DNA of 64,000 nt from MVYY01 sp012517575 (GTDB lineage: Bacteria; Bacteroidota; Bacteroidia; Bacteroidales; Paludibacteraceae): NCBI GenBank assembly GCA_031629035.1, contig JAVLUG010000007.1, positions 175,569 through 239,568 on the forward strand, in the 5' to 3' direction. Positions 16,345 to 23,534 of the stretch are shown piece after piece. Below the pieces are notes generated by a model. The model worked only from the letters and a program-made list of their open reading frames with translations. It searched no databases and was not told where the DNA came from. The translations under genes and the position numbers were made by a program. Numbering within the stretch: position 1 is the first letter of the stretch; every line of letters begins with the position of its first letter.

Positions 16345-16722
16345 TTAAAGTTTTCCCTTTCTAAAAAAAGCAACAGCAAAAATTGATAAAAAAGAGATTG
16401 AAACATATAAAGCTATAATTATATTCCCTTTTATTCTCTCCTTATTATTCTCTTGAGAATATTTCATTTGTATTAATCTATATCTCCTTTTATTATAGTA
16501 TAACATAGTAAAAAGAATAATTACAAATACAAAAATGCCTGCTTGGATTTTATCTGAGAACAAAAAAGGTAATAGATTTATTTTTGCCAAAAAGGCATTA
16601 ACAACTAAAATATTTAAGCTAATAAGACCGCCAAAAGATATAGAAGTCATAAGCCCCGGAGTATCTTTTAAAGATGATTTTAATGATGCTTGGTAAAGTT
16701 TATAATATAAATAATTCAACAT
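16345..16722 (-). CDS. Small membrane protein, putative immunity protein (paralogue of 17228-17611)
   Basis: A 125-residue protein with three to four hydrophobic segments (ISFGGLISLNILVVNAFLA, AGIFVFVIILFTMLYY, NIIIALYVSISFLSIFAVAFF). It shares layout and residues with the protein at 17228-17611: MLxxLYYxLY at the N-terminus, YYNKRRYRLIQMKYSQ versus WYSKRQIIIAKYKQ, then KE, a basic stretch and a last hydrophobic segment. This is a family of small Bacteroidetes proteins typically found next to polymorphic toxins. A toxin-tail fragment ends 12 bp upstream (16735-16831), supporting an immunity role at the inner membrane. Confidence 0.65.
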   Translation of the reverse strand: MLNYLYYKLYQASLKSSLKDTPGLMTSISFGGLISLNILVVNAFLAKINLLPFLFSDKIQAGIFVFVIILFTMLYYNKRRYRLIQMKYSQENNKERIKGNIIIALYVSISFLSIFAVAFFRKGKL

Positions 16723-16734
16723 GATTTTATTTTT

Positions 16735-16831
16735 TTATTGTTTATCTATCCAATTATAAAACTGATCGCCCCTATTAAGTCGGCAGCACCAATACCAATT
16801 GAAATACCCCAACCCACAACTGGAATAAAAG
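16735..16831 (-). pseudogene. Frameshifted toxin-tail fragment upstream of 16345-16722
   Basis: The minus strand reads FIPVVGWGISIGIGAADLI and then, after what looks like loss of one base (ATAGGGGCGAT for ATATGGGGCGAT), GDQFYNWIDKQ and a stop 12 bp before the immunity-like gene. The glycine-rich hydrophobic tail ending in a short amphipathic W segment is typical of toxin C-termini in Bacteroidetes. Its 5' side is cut exactly by the REP-flanked element at 16832. Both the frameshift and the truncation mark it as dead. Confidence 0.65.
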
Positions 16832-17176
16832 TTACCCCACGCTGCCGCACGATTGCATCGTGTGGCAGCAACTTTAAATCAACACAATATCCAATCATCC
16901 TTTTTCTCCTGCATAATCAGTAGCGCTACTATACACATAATGTTTGGCTCTAAATACCAATCCCTCTTCAACAGGATTGTTATGAATGTAATTCAGCTTC
17001 TCATCAATTACCTTATTACTCCAAAGTTCTATTGGTTTATTGTCGTGTCTCCATAAAAGCTTACAAAATAGACTCCTATTGGATTATGAAACTTATAATT
17101 TCTACTCATTGTAACTCTTGTTTTATTTACTTGCTAGCTTAACTGCCACACGATACAATCGTGCAGCAGCAGAGGG
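16832..17176 (-). mobile_element. REP-flanked, internally deleted RAYT element, copy 2
   Basis: A 345 bp copy of the unit at 14048-14392, differing by scattered substitutions and small indels. Its left hairpin is TGCCGCACGAT / ATCGTGTGGCA with loop TGC (16843-16867), better preserved than in copy 1; its right hairpin (17144-17168) is decayed. It has inserted in, or recombined with, the toxin tail at 16735-16831. Confidence 0.75.
16874..17109 (-). pseudogene. RAYT transposase remnant, copy 2
   Basis: The same truncated gene as at 14091-14326: N-terminal MSRNYKFHNPIGVYF joined directly to the C-terminal WRHDNKPIELW...YIHNNPVEEGLVF. The internal deletion junction is the same in both copies, so the deletion predates the duplication. 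Confidence 0.8.
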
Positions 17177-17227
17177 CTCCTGAACCAGCAAACGAACCAC
17201 AAACCCTGCTGCTCCTTGCCAAAATAA

Positions 17228-17611
17228 TCACCACCACGGCAAAAATGCTTTAGCATAAAAATAAAAGCACAAAAGTGAAAGCATTAAATATATAATAGAA
17301 AAAATAGACTTTCGTACTTTTTCTTTTCTCGGCATTTGCTTATACTTAGCAATGATAATTTGACGTTTGCTATACCAGACAAAGTAATTTATAATCATTA
17401 TTATTACACCAATTATAAGACCCAAGAATCCTCCATCAATACCTTTATTCGCTAAACTTATATCTAAGAAATGAAATGATATAAAACCAAGTGTAGCGAT
17501 ATTGAATGCTATTATGACACAAATATCAAGGAACGAATGAAGAGACGGATTTTGAATTGCCTTTGACTTAGCGTAAAACCAATACAAAAAATAAAACAAA
17601 TCTTTTATCAT
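17228..17611 (-). CDS. Small membrane protein, putative immunity protein (paralogue of 16345-16722)
   Basis: A 127-residue protein with about four hydrophobic segments: CVIIAFNIATLGFISFHF, GGFLGLIIGVIIMIINYFVWY and SIFSIIYLMLSLLCFYFYA are clear. The basic loop YSKRQIIIAKYKQMPRKEKVRKS separates the last two. It shares pattern and length with the 16345-16722 protein and so probably belongs to the same inner-membrane immunity family. Upstream, between it and repeat B copy 3, a 9-codon open stretch (GDITPNFTH, 17624-17650) could be the last trace of a toxin, but it is too short to be sure. Confidence 0.6.
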   Translation of the reverse strand: MIKDLFYFLYWFYAKSKAIQNPSLHSFLDICVIIAFNIATLGFISFHFLDISLANKGIDGGFLGLIIGVIIMIINYFVWYSKRQIIIAKYKQMPRKEKVRKSIFSIIYLMLSLLCFYFYAKAFLPWW

Positions 17612-17650
17612 AATAAGTGAATTTTAATGAGTGAAATTCGGTGTGATGTC

Positions 17651-17938
17651 CCCGTCCTACCGTATATCCTCATTCAATATACAAAGTTTTGCGGGCGTCT
17701 GAGGTGAACCAGCGGTTACGACCGAAGGGAATAATTGCAATCACCTCGTAATGTATTATAAGGAACCAGCGGTCACGACCATCGGGAGTAATTGTAATCC
17801 GAAACACTTACCACAGCAAAATATATTTATTGAGCAAAGATAACTTTTTAATCTAAATATTTAACTTAGCGGATTGCAAATCCCAGCAACGTGCGCAACT
17901 TTTTGTTCATCTAATTAAGACACATCCAGTACGACGGG
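17651..17938 (-). repeat. MITE-like repeat B, copy 3 (288 bp)
   Basis: The most complete copy. It has terminal CCCGTCCTACCG and GTACGACGGG, a minus-strand -7 box TATCTTTG (17835-17842) and a 45-codon micro-ORF (17807 down to 17670) with both DGRDRWF and FGRNRWF-type units. It contains CGGATTGCAAATCC and CTAATTAAGACACATCC blocks shared with the other copies. It faces the 17228-17611 gene and abuts the right terminator repeat. Confidence 0.75.
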
Positions 17939-18083
17939 TTAATTTTTTTTGGAATTTTTTATTGCCTGAGTGATTTAGTTCATTCAGGCTTTTTTATGCG
18001 CTAAAATTTCAATTATTTCTAGGGGTTGGCAAGGAAAGTTTGAAATATTAAAATCTCAGAGAATGAAATTCTTCATAATTTAT
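17937..18083 (+). repeat. Direct repeat, right copy (terminator repeat)
   Basis: Second copy of the 13903-14047 sequence, beginning at the bases matching the end and stop codon of the zinc-ribbon gene (GGTTAATTTTTTT). It includes the full terminator hairpin (17964-17989) with its T run. There is no gene in front of it here, so it is a displaced copy. Confidence 0.8.
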
Positions 18084-18862
18084 TCAGTGTAAATTATTTA
18101 AGATAGTTTTTACGCCTATAAAATTCAGAAAATTTATTGCAATGAGCAAAAATAGGAGTGTTGTAGCAATTATTTAAAACTTTCTTCTCTCACTTCATTT
18201 ATTTTTCCATTAATATTCTCTCCGAAAATTTTCTCCATAAATTTTTTTAAATAATCCTTCATAATATTGTATCGAAAAAATTCTTGATTTACTATAGTTC
18301 AATAGTTTCAACTCCAGCAATCTATACATTTGTACATTTCATAGTAATAATTCAACTATTTACAAATGTAATCATAACAAAATACAGATAAATTGTATGA
18401 ATGTAAACATATAAATTTATATAAATGAATTTTACACATTCGTATTTGTAAATAATTTCAAGAGCTAAAATTTAATTATTAATTTTCTTTAAACCAGATA
18501 TTTATATATAAATATCTGTATTTATACTTCAATAAAATATTTACTTTCATAAATAATTTTTGTCATGATAGTAAAATTTGACTACTTTAAGTATTTATTA
18601 TTTTGAAAACCAATTATTTATATTATAATATTTTATTTCTTAATATAACTTAAACCATTCTCTGAACAGCGCATATTAAATGATTGCTAATGTATAAAAT
18701 ATAATTGATATTGATTCTTTATATTTTCATTTTTGTAAATTTATATATTCACTTTTGTAATTTACAAAGTTGATATTACTTTTGTGATATATTTTGCTTT
18801 TGTGAAATAATTGATTTATCTTTGTAACATCAATGAATATCCTTTAAAAATTTTATTGTATT
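18084..18862. other. 779 bp AT-rich gene-free region with TTTTGTRA repeats
   Basis: No reading frame is convincing. Close to the next gene, five TTTTGTRA-like octamers lie at 18731, 18753, 18780, 18798 and 18820, mostly 18-27 bp apart. One is paired with its inverse (ACTTTTGTAATTTACAAAGT, 18751-18770). They surround the promoter of the XRE regulator and could be binding sites for it. Further out there are only A/T runs and scattered ACATTTGTA-like words. Confidence 0.5.
18793..18824 (+). promoter_or_regulatory. Promoter of the XRE regulator gene
   Basis: TTTG (18793-18796), 20 bp of spacer, TATCTTTG (18817-18824): an exact match to the Bacteroidetes -33/-7 consensus. Initiation near 18831 gives a leader of about 32 nt. 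Repeated TTTTGTRA words overlap both boxes, which suggests autoregulation. Confidence 0.7.
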
Positions 18863-19357
18863 ATGGAACTAAAAGACAGAATTGAAAAGATTATGCAAAA
18901 CGAAGCTATGAATGCTGTTCAGTTTGCATCCGAAATTGGGATTCAAGGTTCTACATTGTCGCACATTCTTAATGGACGCAATAATCCGAGTCTGGAAGTG
19001 GTGATGAAAATTTTGAAACGATTCGATTACATTAATTCTGACTGGCTTATTTTCGGCGAAGGAACCATGAATCGTACGGAACGACAATCTAAAACGCCTA
19101 CATTATTCGATTTGCAAGATTTATCTAACACAAATTCAATTAATTACGTCAAGAAATCGGAGCAAAAAGATGAACTGATTCAACCATCAATCCAGCAAAA
19201 TGTAGAGCAAAAAGAAATTATGAACGAATCGATAAAAGCCCCAAAAACCGATGAGAATAAAATCTCTTCTGCTTTTATTGAGAAAGCCATCAGAAGGATT
19301 ATTGTATATTTTAATGACAATACTTTTCAGGAATTTACAACTTCTCATGAGAGTTAA
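18863..19357 (+). CDS. XRE-family helix-turn-helix transcriptional regulator
   Basis: A 164-residue DNA-binding protein. Residues 1-65 are an XRE/phage-repressor HTH: VQFASEIGIQGSTLSHILNGRNNPSLEVVMKILKRF, where GIQGSTLSHILN is the recognition part. The following DYINSDWLIFGEG is the usual linker motif of Bacteroidetes members. The rest (75-164) is polar and probably flexible, with a short hydrophobic C-terminal helix (FIEKAIRRIIVYFND). It sits upstream of pyrK with a 96 bp gap. A row of TTTTGTRA words overlapping its promoter suggests that it controls itself; targets elsewhere are unknown. Confidence 0.85.
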   Translation: MELKDRIEKIMQNEAMNAVQFASEIGIQGSTLSHILNGRNNPSLEVVMKILKRFDYINSDWLIFGEGTMNRTERQSKTPTLFDLQDLSNTNSINYVKKSEQKDELIQPSIQQNVEQKEIMNESIKAPKTDENKISSAFIEKAIRRIIVYFNDNTFQEFTTSHES

Positions 19358-19453
19358 AGTTTTTCACGGATGAATTTTTTCTTTTAATTTTGCATCGTTA
19401 TTAGCTTATTTTTTAGGCTTAATTTTTTTAACGTTCTGCTTTATTCATTCTAA

Positions 19454-20224
19454 ATGAAAAAATTGATTCTCGATTTAATTTTAAAGAAAAATATTCGCTT
19501 AAATGAGCAAGTTCATTTATTGATTTTTTCATCCGAACAAAGTCTTCCAAAAATTTTACCCGGACAGTTTGTTCAGGTTAAAATTGACGATTCCCCTGCT
19601 ACCTTCCTGCGACGCCCCTTCTCCGTAAATTTTGTAGATGATGAAAATAATGAGTTGTGGCTGTTGATTCAAATTGTAGGTGCCGGAACATTAAAGCTGT
19701 CTGAAACTTCCCCTGGAGCTTCAGTAAATATGATTTTACCGCTTGGAAATTCATTTACATTCCCCGATAAAAAAGATGAAAAAATTTTACTGGTAGGTGG
19801 TGGAAGTGGTATCGCTCCTCTGCTTTTTTGGGGATCATGCCTGCGCAAAGCTGATTTTAATCCTGAATTTCTTATTGGAGCGCGTAGTCGTGCTTATTTG
19901 GTTGAATTGGAAGAATTTGAAAAATATGGAAAAGTTTTCATCACTACTGAAGACGGATCTGAAGGTGAGAAAGGATTTGTAACAGATCATTCTATATTTA
20001 AAGAGAGAAAATTTGACAGAATTTATTCCTGTGGACCAACGCCTATGATGAAAGCTGTAGGGGCTTATGCCATAAAAAATAACACATTTTGTGAAGTTTC
20101 ACTTGAAAACACAATGGGGTGCGGTATAGGTGCATGTTTATGTTGTGTAACTGACACAACAGCAGGTCGAGTGTGTGTTTGTACAGAGGGAACGGTGTTT
20201 AATATTGCAAAATTAAAATGGTAG
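19454..20224 (+). CDS. pyrK: Dihydroorotate dehydrogenase B, electron transfer subunit
   Basis: PyrK, the iron-sulfur flavoprotein subunit that passes electrons from PyrD to NAD+ in pyrimidine synthesis. The 256 residues show the FAD motif RRPFS (53-57), the NAD-binding loop GGGSGIAP (115-122), CGPTPMM, and a C-terminal [2Fe-2S] cluster with cysteines at 223, 228, 231 and 241 or 243 (GCGIGACLCC...CVC). The last 7 bases overlap pyrD, so the two are translated as a coupled pair. The start is chosen at the ATG that gives the usual family length. Confidence 0.95.
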   Translation: MKKLILDLILKKNIRLNEQVHLLIFSSEQSLPKILPGQFVQVKIDDSPATFLRRPFSVNFVDDENNELWLLIQIVGAGTLKLSETSPGASVNMILPLGNSFTFPDKKDEKILLVGGGSGIAPLLFWGSCLRKADFNPEFLIGARSRAYLVELEEFEKYGKVFITTEDGSEGEKGFVTDHSIFKERKFDRIYSCGPTPMMKAVGAYAIKNNTFCEVSLENTMGCGIGACLCCVTDTTAGRVCVCTEGTVFNIAKLKW

Positions 20225-21132
20225 ATTTAAAAGTTGACATTGGAAAATTACATTTGAAAAATCCTGTAATGACTGCGTCAGGAACTTTCGGATATGGAAT
20301 GGAGTATTCAGACTTTATTGATATATCACGAATAGGTGGAATAATTGTAAAGGGAACAACACTTCGCAAACGTGAAGGTAACCCCTATCCACGAATGAAA
20401 GAAACTTCATCTGGCATGTTAAACGCTGTGGGACTGCAGAATAAGGGCGTTGATTATTTTATCGAACACATTTATCCACAATTAACAAATGTAGATACAA
20501 ATATAATTGTGAATGTGTCGGGTTCTACTATTGATGAATATGTAAAAACTGCCGAAAAATTGAATTATCTTGAAAAAATTCCAGCTATCGAACTAAATAT
20601 TTCCTGTCCAAACGTGAAAGAAGGCGGAATGCTCTTTGGAACGTCCTGTACAGCGGCAAATGAGGTAGTTGATAAAGTGCGAAGGGTATATAAAAATGTA
20701 TTAATTGTTAAGCTTTCGCCGAATGTTACTGATATTTCCGAAATCGCCAAAGCAGTTGAAGATGCCGGAGCAGACGCTATTTCGCTTATAAATACAGTAC
20801 TTGGTATGGCAATTGATGCCGAAACTCGGAAACCTTGCCTTTCTACGGTCACGGGCGGGTTATCCGGACCTGCCATTAAACCGTTGGCGTTGAGAATGGT
20901 GTGGGAAACGGCTCGTGCCGTTAAAATTCCCGTAATAGGAATGGGTGGTATCATGAACGCTGCCGATGCTATAGAATTTATGCTTGCCGGAGCTTCAGCT
21001 GTTGAAGTAGGAACAGCCAATTTTATTGATCCAACAGTTACCATAAAAATTATCGAAGGAATAGAAGACTATCTTTGTAGACATGGTTTTTCGTCTGTTT
21101 CTGAGATAGTTGGCGCATTAGAAACTTTATAG
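20218..21132 (+). CDS. pyrD: Dihydroorotate dehydrogenase B, catalytic subunit
   Basis: Class 1B PyrD, an FMN TIM-barrel enzyme oxidising dihydroorotate to orotate in the cytoplasm. It has 304 residues. NISCPNVK (127-134) carries the catalytic Cys130 and orotate-contacting Asn127 and Asn132; other motifs are TASGTFGYG, Lys45 in IIVKGTTL, NAVGLQNKG and GMGGIMNAADA. Overlap with pyrK and the NAD-linked partner confirm the 1B class, not the membrane-bound quinone type. It converges on the next gene with only 21 bp between. Confidence 0.95.
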   Translation: MVDLKVDIGKLHLKNPVMTASGTFGYGMEYSDFIDISRIGGIIVKGTTLRKREGNPYPRMKETSSGMLNAVGLQNKGVDYFIEHIYPQLTNVDTNIIVNVSGSTIDEYVKTAEKLNYLEKIPAIELNISCPNVKEGGMLFGTSCTAANEVVDKVRRVYKNVLIVKLSPNVTDISEIAKAVEDAGADAISLINTVLGMAIDAETRKPCLSTVTGGLSGPAIKPLALRMVWETARAVKIPVIGMGGIMNAADAIEFMLAGASAVEVGTANFIDPTVTIKIIEGIEDYLCRHGFSSVSEIVGALETL

Positions 21133-21153
21133 GATTATGCCATTCGCCTTTCT

Positions 21154-21612
21154 TTATTGATTTAAAAAATCGACATAATCAGGAATTTCATTTAAAAATT
21201 CAAATTTTGAATTTGCCTTCTTTACACGGCAACAATAATGCTCTATCCCGTTGCTTACAATAAAATATTCAACATTTAACTGGTAATTATAAACAGCGAC
21301 CTGATCGAATACACTTTGAGTAAGCTGAACATGAGGAGCCTTAAATTCCAGTATCATTTGAGGTTGGGCTTTTTCGTTATAAAGTACTGCATCACAACGT
21401 TTTTTCATTCCGTTGAAAATCAATTCTTTTTCAACAGCGAGATAGGCTGAAGGAAAATGTTTTTCTTCCAAGAGAAAGCGTATAAAATGTTGACGAACCC
21501 ACTCTTCCGGTGTTAGTTTAACATATTTTCTCCTCTGCCTATCGAAAATATAATGGATTTCGTTCACCTTTTTTATTTTGAAATCGTATGAAGGAAGATT
21601 TAATTGCAACAT
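21154..21612 (-). CDS. HsdR N-terminal-like (type I restriction R_N) protein
   Basis: A 152-residue stand-alone protein of the HSDR_N_2 type, found widely in Bacteroidetes without any restriction-modification partner. The PD-(D/E)xK nuclease signature is present: CDAVLY (Asp), then ILEFKAPH (Glu-x-Lys). KYVKLTPEEWVRQHFIRFLLEE is the characteristic N-terminal block. A longer frame to 21681 exists, but MLQLNLPSYDF at 21612 is preceded by TAGGAAAA and matches the family start, so I use it. No hsdM or hsdS is near. It is divergent from amn (83 bp). Its role is unknown. Confidence 0.8.
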   Translation of the reverse strand: MLQLNLPSYDFKIKKVNEIHYIFDRQRRKYVKLTPEEWVRQHFIRFLLEEKHFPSAYLAVEKELIFNGMKKRCDAVLYNEKAQPQMILEFKAPHVQLTQSVFDQVAVYNYQLNVEYFIVSNGIEHYCCRVKKANSKFEFLNEIPDYVDFLNQ

Positions 21613-21695
21613 TTTTCCTAATTTTGTCCTGTTTATTTTTATAATTATTCGGCAGTTTAAGCACACGAAGTTACAAAACATATAGTGAAATTGCT

Positions 21696-22469
21696 ATGAA
21701 AACAAAAAAAGAAATTGTAGAAAATTGGCTTCCCCGATACACCAAGCGCCCACTCGAAGAATTTACACCATATATATTGTTGGTTAATTTCAACATTTAT
21801 GTAGAACTTTTTGCCGGTTACTTCCAAGTTCCTATTGTCGGGAAAGATGGAAATATGCCCAATGCTTCAGCCAATGGCATTACCATAATCAATTTTGGAT
21901 TGGGAAGTCCCAATGCTGCTTTGATCATGGATATTTTGTCGGCTATACAGCCCAAAGCCGTTTTATTTTTAGGAAAATGTGGTGGATTAAGAGACAAAAA
22001 CAAGGAAGGAGATTATATTTTGCCCATTGCTGCTATTCGTGGAGAAGGAACTTCCAACGATTATTTCCCTCCCGAAATTCCTTCCTTGCCTGCATTTAGT
22101 CTACAGCGAGCTGTGTCTTCAAATATTCGCGATTTTGGAAAAGATTACTGGACAGGCACTGTTTACACCACCAACAGAAGAGTGTGGGAACATGACGAGA
22201 AATTTAAGGAATATCTTCGAATGACCAGGGCTATGGCTATCGATATGGAAACAGCGACTTTGTTTTCTTCCGGTTTTTATAATGGAATCCCAACAGGAGC
22301 ATTGCTTTTGGTTTCAGATATGCCCATGTACGAAGCCGGCATTAAAACGGCAGAAAGCGATAAAAGAGTAACGGCCAACTTTGTGGAAGAGCATTTACGA
22401 ATAGGAATAGAATCGCTTACTTCCATTATGCACAACAGCAGAACTATTAAGCATTTGAGATTTGAGTAA
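21696..22469 (+). CDS. amn: AMP nucleosidase (short form)
   Basis: A 257-residue nucleoside-phosphorylase-fold enzyme that splits AMP into adenine and ribose 5-phosphate. The N-terminus NWLPRYTKRPLEEFTPYILLVNFN and the motifs FLGKCGGLRD, VYTTNRRVWEHDE and AMAIDMETATLF (purine/ribose-binding Met-Glu) are those of the Bacteroidetes AMP nucleosidase, which lacks the N-terminal extension of the E. coli enzyme. Cytoplasmic. holA follows after 35 bp on the same strand and may be co-transcribed. Confidence 0.9.
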   Translation: MKTKKEIVENWLPRYTKRPLEEFTPYILLVNFNIYVELFAGYFQVPIVGKDGNMPNASANGITIINFGLGSPNAALIMDILSAIQPKAVLFLGKCGGLRDKNKEGDYILPIAAIRGEGTSNDYFPPEIPSLPAFSLQRAVSSNIRDFGKDYWTGTVYTTNRRVWEHDEKFKEYLRMTRAMAIDMETATLFSSGFYNGIPTGALLLVSDMPMYEAGIKTAESDKRVTANFVEEHLRIGIESLTSIMHNSRTIKHLRFE

Positions 22470-22504
22470 AATTTTGAATAACTGATTAAAAATTAATTAT
22501 TAAG

Positions 22505-23521
22505 GTGATAAAACAAGAAGCTGCAGCTAATGAAATTTTGCAGGAAATAAAGTCGAAAAAATTTCATCCCATTTATTTTTTAATGGGTGAAGAACCTTAT
22601 TATATCGACAAAATTTCTAATTATATACAGGAGAATGTACTTTCAGAAAGTGAAAAGGATTTCGATTTGACGATTCTCTATGGAAAAGATGTAGAAATTT
22701 CTACGGTTATCAATACGGCAAAACGATTTCCTATGATTGCTCCCTATCAGGTAGTGATAGTAAAGGAAGCACAAATGATTTCTTCATGGGAAAATTTGGT
22801 TTATTATCTTCAAAAGCCTTTGAAATCGACTATTCTGGTTTTTTGTTACAAATATGGAACTCCCGATAAGCGAACCAAGTGGTTTCAGGAAACAAAGAAA
22901 ACGGGGGTTATTTTTGAGTCGGGAAAACTGTATGATTATCAGGTTGGCGAATGGATACGTTCGTATATTAAAATTCGAAAAGCGGGAATAACGCCGGAAG
23001 CTGAAAATATGCTGGTTGATTATTTGGGAACCGATTTGACAAAAATAGCCAATGAACTGGACAAGTTGCTTTTAACAAAACCACAAGACATCAATCAGAT
23101 AACTCCTGAATTAGTTGAAAAAAATATTGGTATCAGTAAAGATTATAATGTTTTTGAACTTCAAAAAGCATTTGTTAATCGGGATGTATTGAAAGCAAAC
23201 CGAATCGTTCTCTATTTTGCCGAAAATAAAAAAAATAATCCGTTGGTACTTGTATTGGCACAACTTTTCAATTTTTTCGGAAATCTACTTTTGTACCATT
23301 TTATGAAAGATAAAACCGAAAAAAATGTAGCAGCAGAGCTGAAAATTAATCCTTTTTTTGTAAAAGATTATCAGAGTGCATCCAAAATTTATAATAGAGA
23401 TAAAACTATAAAAATACTTTCTGAAATCAGAGAAACGGATGCAAAAAGCAAAGGTGTTGACAGTGCCAGTATTGACGAAGAGGAATTATTGAAAGAACTG
23501 GTGTACAAAATTATGCACTGA
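22505..23521 (+). CDS. holA: DNA polymerase III subunit delta
   Basis: The delta subunit that opens the sliding clamp in the DNA polymerase III clamp loader. It has 338 residues with the N-terminal AAA+-like domain (HPIYFLMGEEPYYIDKISNYI), the conserved KRFPMIAPYQVVIVKEAQ block, the middle lid region (LVDYLGTDLTKIANELDKLLL) and the C-terminal collar domain. No Walker A motif is expected in delta and none is seen. The start is GTG at 22505, just after TTAAG. It converges on lgt with 13 bp between. Confidence 0.9.
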   Translation: MIKQEAAANEILQEIKSKKFHPIYFLMGEEPYYIDKISNYIQENVLSESEKDFDLTILYGKDVEISTVINTAKRFPMIAPYQVVIVKEAQMISSWENLVYYLQKPLKSTILVFCYKYGTPDKRTKWFQETKKTGVIFESGKLYDYQVGEWIRSYIKIRKAGITPEAENMLVDYLGTDLTKIANELDKLLLTKPQDINQITPELVEKNIGISKDYNVFELQKAFVNRDVLKANRIVLYFAENKKNNPLVLVLAQLFNFFGNLLLYHFMKDKTEKNVAAELKINPFFVKDYQSASKIYNRDKTIKILSEIRETDAKSKGVDSASIDEEELLKELVYKIMH

Positions 23522-23534
23522 ACAGTTTGCTAAA

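Noticed and set aside
14971..17938. Repeat B copies considered as a CRISPR array or integron cassette array
   Set aside because: Only three copies of 233-288 bp, unequal length, with whole genes between them and no cas genes. No integron integrase and no attC-type core sites were seen. A MITE-like element explains the ends better.
21154..21681. HsdR N-terminal-like gene as part of a restriction-modification system
   Set aside because: No methylase, specificity or helicase gene is adjacent; neighbours are pyrD and amn. Stand-alone members are common in this phylum.
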